A stretch of DNA of 46,623 bases from Kangiellaceae bacterium (GCA_019090895.1 JAHRVB010000032.1:1-46623); one strand, 5' to 3'. Positions 1 through 9,573 are shown, counted from the stretch's first letter. The notes: generated from the sequence alone by a model not told the origin. Program-made: numbers and translations.

Positions 1-776
1 ACTAATTCCGGCACCTTTGCATATACATCAATAAGGCTTTGAGAAAACTCTACTGGATGAGAGGTGGTAAATCGAATTCTGTCAATGCCATCAATAGCGG
101 CAATCAACTCGATTAAGTCAGCCAAGTCTGCCTCACCACCATCATGCGTTTTACCTCGGTAAGCATTGACATTTTGACCTAATAAATTGACCTCTCTGAC
201 GCCTTTTTCCGCCACCGCAACGACTTCTGCAATCACATCATCAAAGGGCCGGCTCACTTCTTCGCCGCGAGTGTAAGGAACAACACAAAAAGTACAGTAC
301 TTACTGCAACCTTCCATGATGGAAACGAATGCAGTAACGCCATTGACTTTTTGAGCAGGAAGGACGTCAAATTTTTCTATTTCTGGAAAGGATGTATCGA
401 TAACCGGCTTACTGTCTTTCGTCACTTCATTAATCATTGTCGGTAATCGATGAAGTGTTTGCGGGCCGAAGACCATATCGACGTATGGGGCTCGCGAGCG
501 AATCGCTTTGCCCTCTTGACTAGCCACACAACCACCAACTGCGATCATTAAGTCTGGCTTGTCTTTTTTAAAGTTCTTCCATTCTCCTAATTTTGAGAAC
601 ACCTTTTCTTGGGCTTTTTCTCTTATAGAACAAGTATTTAACACCAATAAATCCGCAGACTTAGGATCGTCTGTAATTTCATAGTCGTGAGTTTGATTAA
701 GGAGATCAGCCATTCGTGATGAATCATAGTCATTCATCTGGCATCCCCAAGTTTTGATAAATAATTTTTTGCTCAT
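1..776 (-). CDS. miaB: tRNA-2-methylthio-N6-dimethylallyladenosine synthase MiaB (3' part outside window)
   Basis: Radical-SAM methylthiotransferase that adds the 2-methylthio group to i6A37 of tRNAs reading UNN codons. I translated the minus strand from ATG at 776. The first 258 residues are present and the remainder lies beyond position 1. The N-terminal UPF0004 domain carries the three auxiliary-cluster cysteines C12 (TWGCQMND), C49 (LNTCSIRE) and C83 (GGCVAS). The radical-SAM CxxxCxxC is at C157, C161 and C164 ([10 protein letters not shown]). The PYTRGEE and LLGQNVNAY motifs identify MiaB rather than RimO. A TRAM domain would be expected in the missing part. A promoter-like sequence lies 50 bp upstream. 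Identity is very secure; only the 3' end is unseen. Confidence 0.97.
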   Translation of the reverse strand, partial: MSKKLFIKTWGCQMNDYDSSRMADLLNQTHDYEITDDPKSADLLVLNTCSIREKAQEKVFSKLGEWKNFKKDKPDLMIAVGGCVASQEGKAIRSRAPYVDMVFGPQTLHRLPTMINEVTKDSKPVIDTSFPEIEKFDVLPAQKVNGVTAFVSIMEGCSKYCTFCVVPYTRGEEVSRPFDDVIAEVVAVAEKGVREVNLLGQNVNAYRGKTHDGGEADLADLIELIAAIDGIDRIRFTTSHPVEFSQSLIDVYAKVPEL

Positions 777-826
777 AAAACCGCAGGAAACTTAAATAAA
801 TAAAAGAAAGAAATTTTAGGGCGCGG

Positions 827-835
827 ATTATAGCA
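827..835 (-). promoter_or_regulatory. extended -10 promoter of miaB
   Basis: On the minus strand this reads TGCTATAAT, a perfect TGn extended -10 element followed by a GC-rich start region. It sits about 50 bp upstream of the miaB ATG at 776. No good -35 hexamer is seen at 16-18 bp spacing, which is common for extended -10 promoters. This is inferred from sequence only. Confidence 0.55.
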
Positions 836-989
836 CTGGCGGGCGCGAAAGAGCTATATTTCTGGGGGCGGAAAAGCGATTTTGTTTGCTTTTTATACAG
901 GCAAGTCAAAGCAGAAAAGTTAGACTTTATTTCTAAAGAACCATTAATGATCCAATCTTTACAGCCAAACCTTTGAATTAATTACTTAT

Positions 990-1256
990 TTATCGAATTG
1001 GTCTTAACCTTGTCAATTCATCACCGGTACTATCTTCCTCAGAAGCATCCGTCTTGTCAGCAGCGCTCTCTTCTAGGCTCCATCCACGAAACTCTTTTCG
1101 AGTTTTGGTCGCCGCCCTATCCATTACTTGATTGTTTAATTGGGCAAAACCATTCATTAAAATGCTTAATTGCTGATGTTCTCTGTTATCAGTAAACGGT
1201 ACTTCGTTAATTTGATGTAAAAGGTTTTCCAACTCTTCTGTTACCCACTTTGCCAT
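990..1256 (-). CDS. small hypothetical protein (88 aa)
   Basis: I do not recognise a family. The ATG at 1256 is preceded by a strong Shine-Dalgarno (AGGGG, about 7 nt upstream), which supports real translation. The product is hydrophilic with no signal peptide or membrane segment. The first 55 residues look helical (KWVTEELENLLHQINEV) and the C-terminal 30 are acidic and low-complexity (EESAADKTDASEEDSTGDE), probably disordered. It lies between miaB and an S41-like lipoprotein gene, all on the minus strand, with about 90 bp to the latter and over 200 bp to miaB, so it is probably its own unit. Confidence 0.6.
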   Translation of the reverse strand: MAKWVTEELENLLHQINEVPFTDNREHQQLSILMNGFAQLNNQVMDRAATKTRKEFRGWSLEESAADKTDASEEDSTGDELTRLRPIR

Positions 1257-1345
1257 ACTGCACCCCTCTATCTATTGACATATATTAATCATAGCTTTAA
1301 TCAGATTCATTTGCCTAGATTTACCCCAACATTCGTATCGTATTT

Positions 1346-3010
1346 CTATTGTGGCAATACTCGAGACCTCTGAAGAGCGGTATTGAGAATGGCGTCTTGT
1401 CGGTTAATAATTTGCTCTGCAGTCCGTTCTACAGCTATTTTAGGACTAACCAATTCATGGCGACTACTTAGAGCCTGATTTCGTGGAACCTTAGCGGCGT
1501 CAAAAAACACTTTTGTCGTTGGCAATAACAATAACAATTTACTGTGCTCTAGTTGAGTTTCTATGGGATAGACGTACTGAACCTTTGCGATGCTTCCGGC
1601 AGTTTCGCCAATCACTTCTGCCAATTGATTTTTATTAACGGCGGCGATAAAAGCAGCACAAGCTGAAAAACAAAATCCATTACTTAGAATCTTAATATTG
1701 GTCGGTGGCTCGAAATCTGTCGGCTCTATTGGTTCGAAATTAACTCTAACGCTTTCCCCCACGGCGCTCCAAGATAACTCGTATTGAAGCATATCGGTCC
1801 ATTCCAGCGGTAGCCAGTGTATCCCCCAACTGAACTTGCTCTTCCTGCGCTGCTTGGTTTTCTGTTGATGGAGCTCTCTCAGTGGTTCACTGACTTTGAT
1901 TTCCCCAAACTCACTCCAGCTTATGGGCTGGGAGGTCAAATAGCTCAGTAGTTTCTTGATATTATGAGATAACCCACCATCATTATATCGAACGTCGATG
2001 ATTAGGTTTTCTATCCCTTCGTTTCGGTATTCCGCAAACCGCAGTTCGACGAATTCTTCAAATTTAATCGGGTCTTCATTAAAATCGTTAAACCATAACA
2101 GGGCCGTCGATTGATTAAGTTGACTGAAACCATAAAATGAACTGGTCGAACTAGACTCAATAATCGCGCCAGAGCCCAGCTCATCAGAAACAGACTGCTC
2201 TAAGCCGGTTTCCGAGTTGAGACTCTCATTATTAGCCACTAAGTCAACAACCTCTATGGGTTGTTCCTTCGCTGTTTTGCTAACCAGCGGCTTGAGTCCT
2301 ACCATAACCACATTGTGGCTCTTTTCCTGCCATCTATATCGAACGTGGTAATTTTTTTGAGAGTACCCCATAACTGCCAACAACCAGGGGAAATCTATTT
2401 GAATTTTACGCCTAATTCCAGGTTCAGTCTCGGCGGGGGTGAGTTGTCTCATCTTAGATAACAGAAACTCGATGGGCATATCATTTACCGCTTCAATCAC
2501 CGCTCCAACGGGAACGTGAGGTACACTTGATAAATCTGCCGCGACATAGAGAGCGTTTTTTTCATAGAGCACGGCGAGCGGAAACAACCGGTTCAATGTT
2601 GATTCATTTTCAAGTGATTCAACTAACATTGGCATTTCTTTCGGAAGCTGAATCACACTATGAATATCGCGTAGCTTTGTCAGTAGCGGCGCTATTCTCA
2701 AAAAAAATGCATTTTTTGTTAGCGGGTATTGGAGCGAATTTTTTATCGTTTCAGCTTGCTTTAGAAATTCTGCTTTTGAAATGACTGAAAAAGCATCGGG
2801 GTGGATTTCAATGGTCTTTTTAACCAGTTGCTCTACGTCCAAACGCAATAGTTCTGCCGATATTAGAATGCTACTTTTCGATGTTGGCGAAGGTACTAAC
2901 GCCTCTTCTAATGTTGGTTGATGACCGATGGACACACAGCCCGACAGGACGAGCACAACAACTAGACTAATTAGAAAGTCATTTATTCCTTTAATTTTAG
3001 TTGTCTCCAT
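1346..3010 (-). CDS. S41-family (C-terminal-processing/tail-specific protease-like) lipoprotein
   Basis: Predicted envelope serine protease or protease-like protein. From ATG 3010 the protein begins with a signal peptide ending in a lipobox (VLVLSGC, Cys25), so it is probably a lipoprotein. Residues around 55-120 resemble the S41 N-terminal helical region (VKKTIEIHPDAF). A PDZ-like stretch lies around 150-190. The catalytic domain carries IIDVRYNDGGL (family DxRxNxGG) and SNGFCFSACAAF, where the Ser at about residue 449 is the expected nucleophile. The central insert around 255-300 (SVSDELGSGAIIE region) has no evident domain. A GTG at 3043 would add 11 residues in front of the signal peptide; I prefer the ATG because the hydrophobic segment follows directly. 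The substrate is unknown. Confidence 0.75.
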   Translation of the reverse strand: METTKIKGINDFLISLVVVLVLSGCVSIGHQPTLEEALVPSPTSKSSILISAELLRLDVEQLVKKTIEIHPDAFSVISKAEFLKQAETIKNSLQYPLTKNAFFLRIAPLLTKLRDIHSVIQLPKEMPMLVESLENESTLNRLFPLAVLYEKNALYVAADLSSVPHVPVGAVIEAVNDMPIEFLLSKMRQLTPAETEPGIRRKIQIDFPWLLAVMGYSQKNYHVRYRWQEKSHNVVMVGLKPLVSKTAKEQPIEVVDLVANNESLNSETGLEQSVSDELGSGAIIESSSTSSFYGFSQLNQSTALLWFNDFNEDPIKFEEFVELRFAEYRNEGIENLIIDVRYNDGGLSHNIKKLLSYLTSQPISWSEFGEIKVSEPLRELHQQKTKQRRKSKFSWGIHWLPLEWTDMLQYELSWSAVGESVRVNFEPIEPTDFEPPTNIKILSNGFCFSACAAFIAAVNKNQLAEVIGETAGSIAKVQYVYPIETQLEHSKLLLLLPTTKVFFDAAKVPRNQALSSRHELVSPKIAVERTAEQIINRQDAILNTALQRSRVLPQ

Positions 3011-3139
3011 AATAGCTGGTCTATTTCTTGGTTTAATCACCACTATTGTAACCGTGCTTGAATTTAAAACAAAGCCAAGAAAGCGTTAAAAAATATCGAA
3101 TACCCTTTCCACCGTATAATGTGTAAAATAGATAAATAG

Positions 3140-3169
3140 TTGACTGTTCTCCCGCTAATTTCCTGTAAT
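3140..3169 (+). promoter_or_regulatory. candidate sigma70 promoter of ribA
   Basis: TTGACT (3140-3145), an 18-bp spacer, then TGTAAT (3164-3169). Each hexamer has one mismatch to consensus. It lies about 75 bp before the likely ribA ATG and faces the right way. I see no FMN-riboswitch-like structure between it and ribA. Confidence 0.45.
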
Positions 3170-3244
3170 TCCAGCTAAATAGAGTGATTAACAGCAAAAC
3201 CCTTTATTGATTGGAAATTGACACATCAAAGAATGAATTCTGAA

Positions 3245-3832
3245 ATGACTAAAAACTCGAGTACCCTGCAAGCTGAGTTGCCAACCAAATGGGGTAATTT
3301 CACTCTGTATGCAATGGAGGAAACCGCAGATAAAAAAGAACATGTTGGGCTTGGTATGGGCGATCTCTCCGGAGTAGAACCTTTGCTGGTTAGAGTTCAC
3401 TCCGAGTGCCTCACTGGAGATGCTTTTGCGAGCTTACGCTGCGATTGCGGCCCACAATTAGATGCTGCCTTGCAAAAAATTGCTGAGCAAGGTCGTGGTC
3501 TAGTCATCTATTTGCGTCAAGAAGGAAGAGGTATAGGGCTATTCAACAAAATTAAAGCCTACGCCTTGCAAGATCAAGGGCAAGATACTGTAGAAGCAAA
3601 TATTAATTTGGGCTTTGAAGCTGATTTACGCACTTTTGAAGCCGCTTCCGAACTTCTAGAGGCGTTAGGAATTAAGAAAATTAAGTTGATGACCAACAAT
3701 CCTAAGAAAGTTAAAGCACTGCAAGAAGCAAAAATCGACGTGGTAGAACGAGTCCCTATGAAATTTGGGAAAAATCCTCACAACGAGCACTATCTATCGA
3801 CAAAAACCGGTAAGATGGGGCATCTACTTTAA
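3245..3832 (+). CDS. ribA: GTP cyclohydrolase II
   Basis: Catalyses the first committed step of riboflavin synthesis, opening GTP to 2,5-diamino-6-ribosylamino-pyrimidinone phosphate, formate and PPi. With ATG 3245 the protein has 195 residues, matching the usual stand-alone RibA (E. coli 196), and its start aligns with ELPTKWGNF near residue 11. Zinc ligands C55, C66 and C68 are visible in [19 protein letters not shown]. The RQEGRGIGL motif at about 91-99 and the TNNPKK motif near the C-terminus are intact. Upstream in-frame TTG 3218 and ATG 3233 are alternatives; none of the three has a strong ribosome-binding site. It is not fused to a RibB domain. Confidence 0.95.
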   Translation: MTKNSSTLQAELPTKWGNFTLYAMEETADKKEHVGLGMGDLSGVEPLLVRVHSECLTGDAFASLRCDCGPQLDAALQKIAEQGRGLVIYLRQEGRGIGLFNKIKAYALQDQGQDTVEANINLGFEADLRTFEAASELLEALGIKKIKLMTNNPKKVKALQEAKIDVVERVPMKFGKNPHNEHYLSTKTGKMGHLL

Positions 3833-3893
3833 CCATTCACCGTGTCCAAATTACTAAAAGATACCCGCTGTTAATAGCTAAAAGGATCCATTT

Positions 3894-5195
3894 ATGAGTC
3901 AAACTTTCGAAGTAGCACTATCTTTCCAACCCGGCGCTAAACACTGGGGATCTGACAGTTTATTGAGCTATAACGAAGCCGGCGCAACAATCCATTTATC
4001 AAGCAAAGAAGATTGTTTGACTGAACGCCTTAAAATTCAGCAGGTAGCCCGAAAACTTAGCCAATCAAATATTCCCGCATTCAAGCTGTCAGGTAATTGG
4101 GACTTAGAAGCTCAGTGGCATTTTTGGCAAGGTGTTTGTTCTCCCAAACAAATGCCTACTGTCGAATTTTCCAAATTAACGGAAACGGACAGCGATGAAT
4201 TACATGCTCGAATTCAAAGTTACAGCTGGGCCAAGAAAATGATCAACTTGTCTCCTGAAGACTTATCGCCAGTACAGCTCGCGACTCAGGCAGGTGAATT
4301 CCTGACTCAAATTGCACCAGAATCGATCAGCTATAACATCATTAGTGGAGAAGCACTCGATAAAGCTGGATTAGTTGGTATCTACAATGTCGGTCGCGGT
4401 AGCAAACGAGAACCTGCTTTGTTAGAGCTTGATTTTTGTCCCCCCGGAACCGAAGATCAAGTACCCGCTGCAGCATTGGTAGGCAAAGGTATTACCTTTG
4501 ATAGTGGCGGATACAGTTTAAAGTCCTCGGTTGGTATGTTGCATATGAAAAGCGATATGGGCGGGGCGGCTACAGTCACTGGCGCTTTGGCACTAGCGAT
4601 CTCCAACGGATTGAAAAAGCGAATCAAACTCTATCTATGTTGCGCTGAAAATTTAGTCAGTGGTCATGCATACAAACTAGCTGACATATTAAAATATAAG
4701 AATGGAGTGACTGTCGAAGTGGTTAACACTGACGCAGAGGGTCGACTAGTTCTCGCCGATGGCCTTATTCTTGCTGACGAATCTGACGCACCGGTAGTCA
4801 TCGATGCGGCCACTCTTACAGGAGCAGCCTGTGTTGCTGTTGGCGATCATTACAATGCTATGTTCAGTATGGACGATAGCCTTGCGCAACAATTTGAACG
4901 AATATCAAAACAAGAACACGACCCTTTTTGGCGCCTGCCTCTGGAACCTTTCCACCAAGATAATTGCCCATCAGACTATGCAACGACTGCGAATAGCAAA
5001 CCCACTCCAGGCGGAGGCGTCGGTGGCGCTAGTAATGCGGCTGGATTCTTATCTCGTTTTATCGACTATAACAAGAAGCGATGGATTCACTTAGACCTTG
5101 CAGCCTGTTACCGAGACTCAGGCAATTCACTCTTTTCCGCAGGAGCCACCGGAAGAGGTGTACGAAGCATTTCACGATACTTGTGTGACCTTTAA
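3894..5195 (+). CDS. pepB: peptidase B, M17 leucyl-aminopeptidase family
   Basis: Cytosolic dinuclear-metal aminopeptidase that removes N-terminal residues from peptides. At 433 residues it is close to PepB (E. coli 427) and shorter than PepA (about 500). The C-terminal catalytic domain starts near residue 190. It shows GKGITFDSGGYSLK (metal-binding Lys and Asp), KSDMGGAA (catalytic Lys, metal Asp) and the family signature NTDAEGRL with metal Asp and Glu. The ATG at 3894 has a good Shine-Dalgarno (AAGGA, 9 nt upstream). It lies 61 bp after ribA and 28 bp before pcnB, so it could be cotranscribed with either. Confidence 0.93.
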   Translation: MSQTFEVALSFQPGAKHWGSDSLLSYNEAGATIHLSSKEDCLTERLKIQQVARKLSQSNIPAFKLSGNWDLEAQWHFWQGVCSPKQMPTVEFSKLTETDSDELHARIQSYSWAKKMINLSPEDLSPVQLATQAGEFLTQIAPESISYNIISGEALDKAGLVGIYNVGRGSKREPALLELDFCPPGTEDQVPAAALVGKGITFDSGGYSLKSSVGMLHMKSDMGGAATVTGALALAISNGLKKRIKLYLCCAENLVSGHAYKLADILKYKNGVTVEVVNTDAEGRLVLADGLILADESDAPVVIDAATLTGAACVAVGDHYNAMFSMDDSLAQQFERISKQEHDPFWRLPLEPFHQDNCPSDYATTANSKPTPGGGVGGASNAAGFLSRFIDYNKKRWIHLDLAACYRDSGNSLFSAGATGRGVRSISRYLCDL

Positions 5196-5223
5196 AGTCC
5201 AACTAAATTAGCGACGTAAATAA

Positions 5224-6675
5224 ATGCCTGGAATCCTAAAACGCCTATTTTCTAAGTCACCCAAGAAAAAGAAGGTGACCAAAGAAATCGCAACAAACTC
5301 TCAAACAGATTCGGCTAACGCCCGAGTATTGTCAAGAGATGCGCATTCTGTCAGCCGAAAAAATATAAGCAATAGCGCTTTGAAGGTACTCTATCGACTA
5401 AACGAAGCAGGTTATGAAGCATACTTAGTTGGTGGTGGTGTCCGAGATATATTACTGGGGTTACAGCCTAAAGATTTTGATGTCGCAACTGACGCAACTC
5501 CTGAAGAAGTACAAAAAGTTTTTCGTAACTGTCGACTTATAGGTAGACGCTTTCGTTTGGCGCACATATTGTTCGGTAGAGAAGTCATTGAAGTGGCCAC
5601 CTTTCGGGCAAACCATGATTCCCAACCAAATCCCACACAATCGAAATCCAGCAAAAATGACTTATCCCGTACCAGTGATCACGGGATGCTCATGCGAGAT
5701 AATGTGTACGGCAATATTGTGGAAGACGCCTTTCGCCGAGATTTCACCATTAACGCTCTCTATTATACCGTTAAAGACTTCAGCGTTATCGATTACACCC
5801 ATGGATTGGAAGATCTTGCAGCGCGAAAACTTCGATTAATTGGAGAGCCTGAAGCGCGTTATAGAGAGGATCCGGTTAGAATTTTAAGAGCGATTCGATT
5901 GGCCTGTAAACTCAGTCTCGACATTGAAAAAGAAACCGCTAAGCCAATTAAACAATTGGCGGAACTATTGTCCCACGTGTCCTCTGCCCGACTTTGGGAT
6001 GAGAGCAATAAAATGTTACTTGCAGGCCACGCTCAATCGACTTGGAATATGCTTCACGAACTTGGAGTCGCTAAGTTTCTTTTTCCTGATACCATACAAT
6101 GCCTCGAAGATAATGCAGCGCCCAAAAGCGCCTTTTCTCAATTTATCCAAGCAGCTCTCAAAAGTACTGACTCAAGAATTGCGAACAAGCTACCTGTGAC
6201 GCCCGCCTTTCTGTTTGCAGTAGTACTTTGGGAACCGATTAATCGTTTAAGCATTGAATTAAAAAGTAAAGGTATGCCGGCCTATGAAGCAAGCCAAAGA
6301 GCGGCGACTAGGGTTATGGAAAAACAGCGCCAAGTCATTGGTATACCCAAACGCTTTTCAATGGTTGCCAAAGAAATTTGGGCGCTTCAGCATCGACTAC
6401 ATAATCGAAGAAAAAAGAGTGTCTTTTCACTCATAGCACACCCCAGGTTTCGTGCCGCCTATGATTTTTTATGTTTAAGAGCAGGAGATGATGCTGAGCT
6501 AAATAAGCTAGCCGACTGGTGGACACGCTACCAAGAACTCAACGCAGAACAACGCAATCAATTTTTGAACGAAGTAGAACATAGTCCCAATAAACCTAAG
6601 CGGCGTAAGCCTACGAATAAATCAAAAACCAAACAAAAGCAAAAACGCGCCAACGGCAACCGTTCCACGAGTTAG
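5224..6675 (+). CDS. pcnB: poly(A) polymerase I
   Basis: Adds 3' poly(A) tails to RNAs and promotes their decay. The 483-residue protein has the class II nucleotidyltransferase head: GGGVRDILLG around residues 71-80, then DFDVATDATPEE with the catalytic DxD. The RNA-binding motif RLIGRRFRLAHI follows, with FRRDFTINALYY and REDPVRILRAIRLA later. The very basic tail (last 35 residues, KPKRRKPTNKSKTKQKQKR) is typical of PcnB and separates it from CCA-adding enzymes, which also have different C-terminal domains. It begins with ATG and leads into folK after 15 bp, the usual gammaproteobacterial pcnB-folK order. Confidence 0.95.
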   Translation: MPGILKRLFSKSPKKKKVTKEIATNSQTDSANARVLSRDAHSVSRKNISNSALKVLYRLNEAGYEAYLVGGGVRDILLGLQPKDFDVATDATPEEVQKVFRNCRLIGRRFRLAHILFGREVIEVATFRANHDSQPNPTQSKSSKNDLSRTSDHGMLMRDNVYGNIVEDAFRRDFTINALYYTVKDFSVIDYTHGLEDLAARKLRLIGEPEARYREDPVRILRAIRLACKLSLDIEKETAKPIKQLAELLSHVSSARLWDESNKMLLAGHAQSTWNMLHELGVAKFLFPDTIQCLEDNAAPKSAFSQFIQAALKSTDSRIANKLPVTPAFLFAVVLWEPINRLSIELKSKGMPAYEASQRAATRVMEKQRQVIGIPKRFSMVAKEIWALQHRLHNRRKKSVFSLIAHPRFRAAYDFLCLRAGDDAELNKLADWWTRYQELNAEQRNQFLNEVEHSPNKPKRRKPTNKSKTKQKQKRANGNRSTS

Positions 6676-6690
6676 ATTAGGGCCACTATA

Positions 6691-7173
6691 ATGTCAGAAA
6701 TTGTCTATGTGGGACTGGGTTCAAATTTAAATGCCCCTGAAAAACAGGTGTCACAGGCATTAACTGCTCTTGCCAATTTACCTAACACTGGGTTAGTTGA
6801 CAGCTCTAGCTTGTACCTCAGCAAACCGCTTGGACCTCAGGATCAAGATGACTATATCAATGCCGTTGCGAAGCTTTCCACTGAACTACAACCACTTGAA
6901 TTATTAGACCAATTACAAAAGATAGAAAATAAACAAGGAAGAATTCGGAAAGAAGAACGATGGGGTGCTCGAACATTAGATCTTGATTTGCTATTATTTG
7001 GCAATCGAGTGATTCAAAATGAACGACTAACCGTTCCTCATTATGATATGAGGAATCGATGCTTCGTTTTGATACCATTAAGCGAAATATCCCAACACAT
7101 TGAGTTACCCGACGGCAGCCAATTGAACACCCTTATAGCAAAAATAAACCAGCAAGGAATACAACGACTGTGA
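6691..7173 (+). CDS. folK: 2-amino-4-hydroxy-6-hydroxymethyldihydropteridine pyrophosphokinase (HPPK)
   Basis: Transfers pyrophosphate from ATP to 6-hydroxymethyl-7,8-dihydropterin in folate synthesis. At 160 residues it is the normal HPPK length. The start YVGLGSNLN, the internal RWGARTLDLDLLLFG motif (the two Asp bind Mg) and VPHYDMRNRCFVLIPL are diagnostic. It is flanked by pcnB and a deoxynucleoside kinase gene. Its TGA stop overlaps the next gene's GTG start by 4 bp, indicating translational coupling. Confidence 0.96.
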   Translation: MSEIVYVGLGSNLNAPEKQVSQALTALANLPNTGLVDSSSLYLSKPLGPQDQDDYINAVAKLSTELQPLELLDQLQKIENKQGRIRKEERWGARTLDLDLLLFGNRVIQNERLTVPHYDMRNRCFVLIPLSEISQHIELPDGSQLNTLIAKINQQGIQRL

Positions 7174-7856
7174 CCGATTCCCCTAGGTCTAGAACCATCA
7201 CCACAGAAAAACAAGAAAGCAATAAGACTTTTATAGCGATAGAAGGCCCTATTGGTGTCGGCAAGACCACTCTAGCCAAGAAATTATCACAATCCCTTCA
7301 CTCAGAGCTTCTGCTCGAGGGAGCTTCAGAGAATCCTTTCTTAGAAAAATTTTATCAGGACCCAAAGTCGGGCGCACTACCCGCTCAACTGTATTTTCTT
7401 TTTCAACGTACCCGCCAACTCCAAGAGCTTAGACAAGGTGATATGTTCGCACCCAACCATATCGCTGACTTCTTAATGGATAAAGATAGGCTTTTTGCTC
7501 GAGTGACTTTAGACAATGACGAATTAAACCTTTATGAACAGGTCTACAATAATTTGACAATTGATGCGCCTACACCGGATTTAGTGATTTACCTCCAGGC
7601 TCCCTCGAATATATTGCTTAAAAGAATACGTAAAAGAGGCGTTGTCATGGAAAATACGATTAATGAAGATTATCTAAACCAATTGTCTAGTGCGTATACC
7701 GACTTTTTTCATTATTATAATGCGTCGCCTTTATTAATTGTTAACGCTTCAGGTATTGATCTGGTTAATAATGAGCAAGATTATAAACAATTACTTGATA
7801 GAATAGAAACAACCTCGAATGGCAGACACTATTTTAATCCTTCAATGGTGAAGTAA
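7170..7856 (+). CDS. deoxynucleoside kinase family protein
   Basis: Predicted cytosolic kinase phosphorylating a deoxynucleoside (deoxyadenosine/deoxyguanosine-type dNK fold). The P-loop GPIGVGKT is at residues 26-33. The sequence then shows LYFLFQRTRQLQ, DKDRLFAR (the family Asp-Arg region), the base-contact region and a LID-like RIRKRGVVME. The GTG start at 7170 overlaps the folK stop; the first 20 residues are polar and poorly conserved-looking, so a later start cannot be excluded, but no internal ATG precedes the P-loop. The stop is 2 bp from the panB ATG, so it belongs to the folK-panB-panC operon. Substrate preference cannot be read from sequence. Confidence 0.88.
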   Translation: MTDSPRSRTITTEKQESNKTFIAIEGPIGVGKTTLAKKLSQSLHSELLLEGASENPFLEKFYQDPKSGALPAQLYFLFQRTRQLQELRQGDMFAPNHIADFLMDKDRLFARVTLDNDELNLYEQVYNNLTIDAPTPDLVIYLQAPSNILLKRIRKRGVVMENTINEDYLNQLSSAYTDFFHYYNASPLLIVNASGIDLVNNEQDYKQLLDRIETTSNGRHYFNPSMVK

Positions 7857-7858
7857 CG

Positions 7859-8659
7859 ATGAAAAAACAGACAATTCATAGTATTCAAGAATTGAAACAA
7901 TTGGATGAACCAATTACGGTACTAACGGCCTATGATGCAAGTTTCTCAAAACTAATATCTGAGTCTGGAATAGAGATCATCCTAGTGGGTGACTCCCTAG
8001 GCATGGTGATGCAAGGTAATCAATCAACCGTACCAGTATCAATGACAAATATGATTTACCATACTAAATGTGTCGCCCAGTCCAACAATGGGTCTTTATT
8101 AATTGCCGATCTCCCTTATATGGCCTATGCCACAGTTGAGCAGACACTTTCAAACTCTGCAATGCTCATGCAAGCGGGCGCCAACATGGTAAAGCTAGAA
8201 GGCGGAGACTGGACGTGCCCTGCTATTGAAAAACTTACTGAGAGAGGCATCCCGGTATGCGCCCATTTAGGATTAACCCCTCAATCGGTCGATGCTCTCG
8301 GAGGCTATAAAGTTCAAGGTAGAGACAGTGAAGCCGCAGCACAAATCCTCAGAGATGCAAGGGCTCTCGAAAACGCAGGTGCTAGCCTTTTGGTTTTAGA
8401 ATGTGTACCGTCAGACTTAGCAGAAAAAATAACCAAACAACTAACTATTCCTACCATAGGAATAGGCGCTGGAAACAAGACAAGTGGACAGGTATTAGTT
8501 TTACAAGATATGTTAGGAATGAATCCTGATTTTAAACCTAAATTTGTAAAGAATTTTTTCGATTCTGAAAAAGTAACCTCCATATCCGCAGCGATTCTTA
8601 AATACATTTCAGAAGTAAAGAGTCGCAGCTTTCCCGACAAAGAACACAGTTTCGAATAA
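7859..8659 (+). CDS. panB: 3-methyl-2-oxobutanoate hydroxymethyltransferase
   Basis: First step of pantothenate synthesis: ketopantoate from 2-oxoisovalerate and 5,10-methylene-THF. The 266-residue TIM-barrel protein has VLTAYDASFSKL, LVGDSLGMVMQG (Mg-binding Asp), VKLEGG, PVCAHLGLTPQSV and the GIGAGNKTSGQVLV motif, all characteristic of PanB. It starts 2 bp after the kinase gene and ends 28 bp before panC. The folate enzyme upstream (FolK) and the folate-consuming PanB fit one metabolic operon. Confidence 0.97.
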   Translation: MKKQTIHSIQELKQLDEPITVLTAYDASFSKLISESGIEIILVGDSLGMVMQGNQSTVPVSMTNMIYHTKCVAQSNNGSLLIADLPYMAYATVEQTLSNSAMLMQAGANMVKLEGGDWTCPAIEKLTERGIPVCAHLGLTPQSVDALGGYKVQGRDSEAAAQILRDARALENAGASLLVLECVPSDLAEKITKQLTIPTIGIGAGNKTSGQVLVLQDMLGMNPDFKPKFVKNFFDSEKVTSISAAILKYISEVKSRSFPDKEHSFE

Positions 8660-8687
8660 ACCAAAAGCGAATTAGAATTTAGCAATT

Positions 8688-9536
8688 ATGAAAGTTATTC
8701 AACAACCACTGTTAATTCAAAAAGAACTGATCGCCTTAAAGAATACTGGCAAACGGATTGGCCTGATTCCGACCATGGGAAACCTTCACAAGGGTCATCT
8801 TTCTTTATTTCAACTTGCCCAATCAAACTGCGACGTTTTAGTGGGTAGCATTTTTGTGAACCCAATGCAGTTTGGCGCCAATGAAGACCTGGACAAATAT
8901 CCTCGTACCTTGGAAAACGATATTAAAAAACTGACAGAGTTAGGTGTTGACTACTTATTTACCCCAACCGAAGAAATAATATATCCCATCGGCACAAAAA
9001 CCAATACCAGTGTTGAAGTTAATCGCTTGACTAGTAGGCTATGTGGTTATAGCCGCCCTGAGCATTTCAGAGGGGTTGCAACCGTGGTTAATATTTTATT
9101 TAACATACTGCAACCAGATGTGGTCGTATTTGGTAAAAAAGACTATCAACAGTACCTCATCCTAAGTGCTATGGTGAAAGACCTATTTCTTCCCATCGAA
9201 ATCATTGGTGGAGATATCGTTAGGGAAGAAAACGGACTCGCAATGAGTTCTCGAAATAAATTTCTCACTGAACAACAAAAGGAAGAGGCTAGTTCACTAA
9301 GAAAAATTTTGCTAAATTCTGCAAAGGAAATTGAAGATGGAATTCTGAATTTTGAACGAATAAAGCAACGAGCAATTGAACAACTTAAACGGCGAAAGTT
9401 CAAAGTCGATTACTTGGAAATCTGCAACAAAACTACTTTAGAAGATGCCAATAAAGAAGACAAAGAACTATTGATCGCATGTGCGGCATGGCTCGGAAAA
9501 CCAAGGTTATTAGATAATATAGAAGTTAGTATTTAA
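8688..9536 (+). CDS. panC: pantothenate synthetase
   Basis: ATP-dependent condensation of pantoate with beta-alanine. The 282-residue protein has the nucleotidyltransferase HxGH motif in PTMGNLHKGHLSLF (about 28-41), FVNPMQFG, VVFGKKDYQQ and the ATP-binding loop REENGLAMSSRN near 182-193, which ends with the family Ser-Ser-Arg-Asn. It is the last gene of the plus-strand operon and is followed by a hairpin at 9574-9604. No panD is visible in the window. Confidence 0.97.
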   Translation: MKVIQQPLLIQKELIALKNTGKRIGLIPTMGNLHKGHLSLFQLAQSNCDVLVGSIFVNPMQFGANEDLDKYPRTLENDIKKLTELGVDYLFTPTEEIIYPIGTKTNTSVEVNRLTSRLCGYSRPEHFRGVATVVNILFNILQPDVVVFGKKDYQQYLILSAMVKDLFLPIEIIGGDIVREENGLAMSSRNKFLTEQQKEEASSLRKILLNSAKEIEDGILNFERIKQRAIEQLKRRKFKVDYLEICNKTTLEDANKEDKELLIACAAWLGKPRLLDNIEVSI

Positions 9537-9573
9537 TTCTAAGTCGATGTGAGAGGTTCGAAAACTGAAAAGA

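Noticed and set aside
3218..3244. Longer RibA start at TTG 3218 or ATG 3233
   Set aside because: Family alignment places the start at ATG 3245 and neither upstream codon has a better ribosome-binding site; kept only as an alternative.
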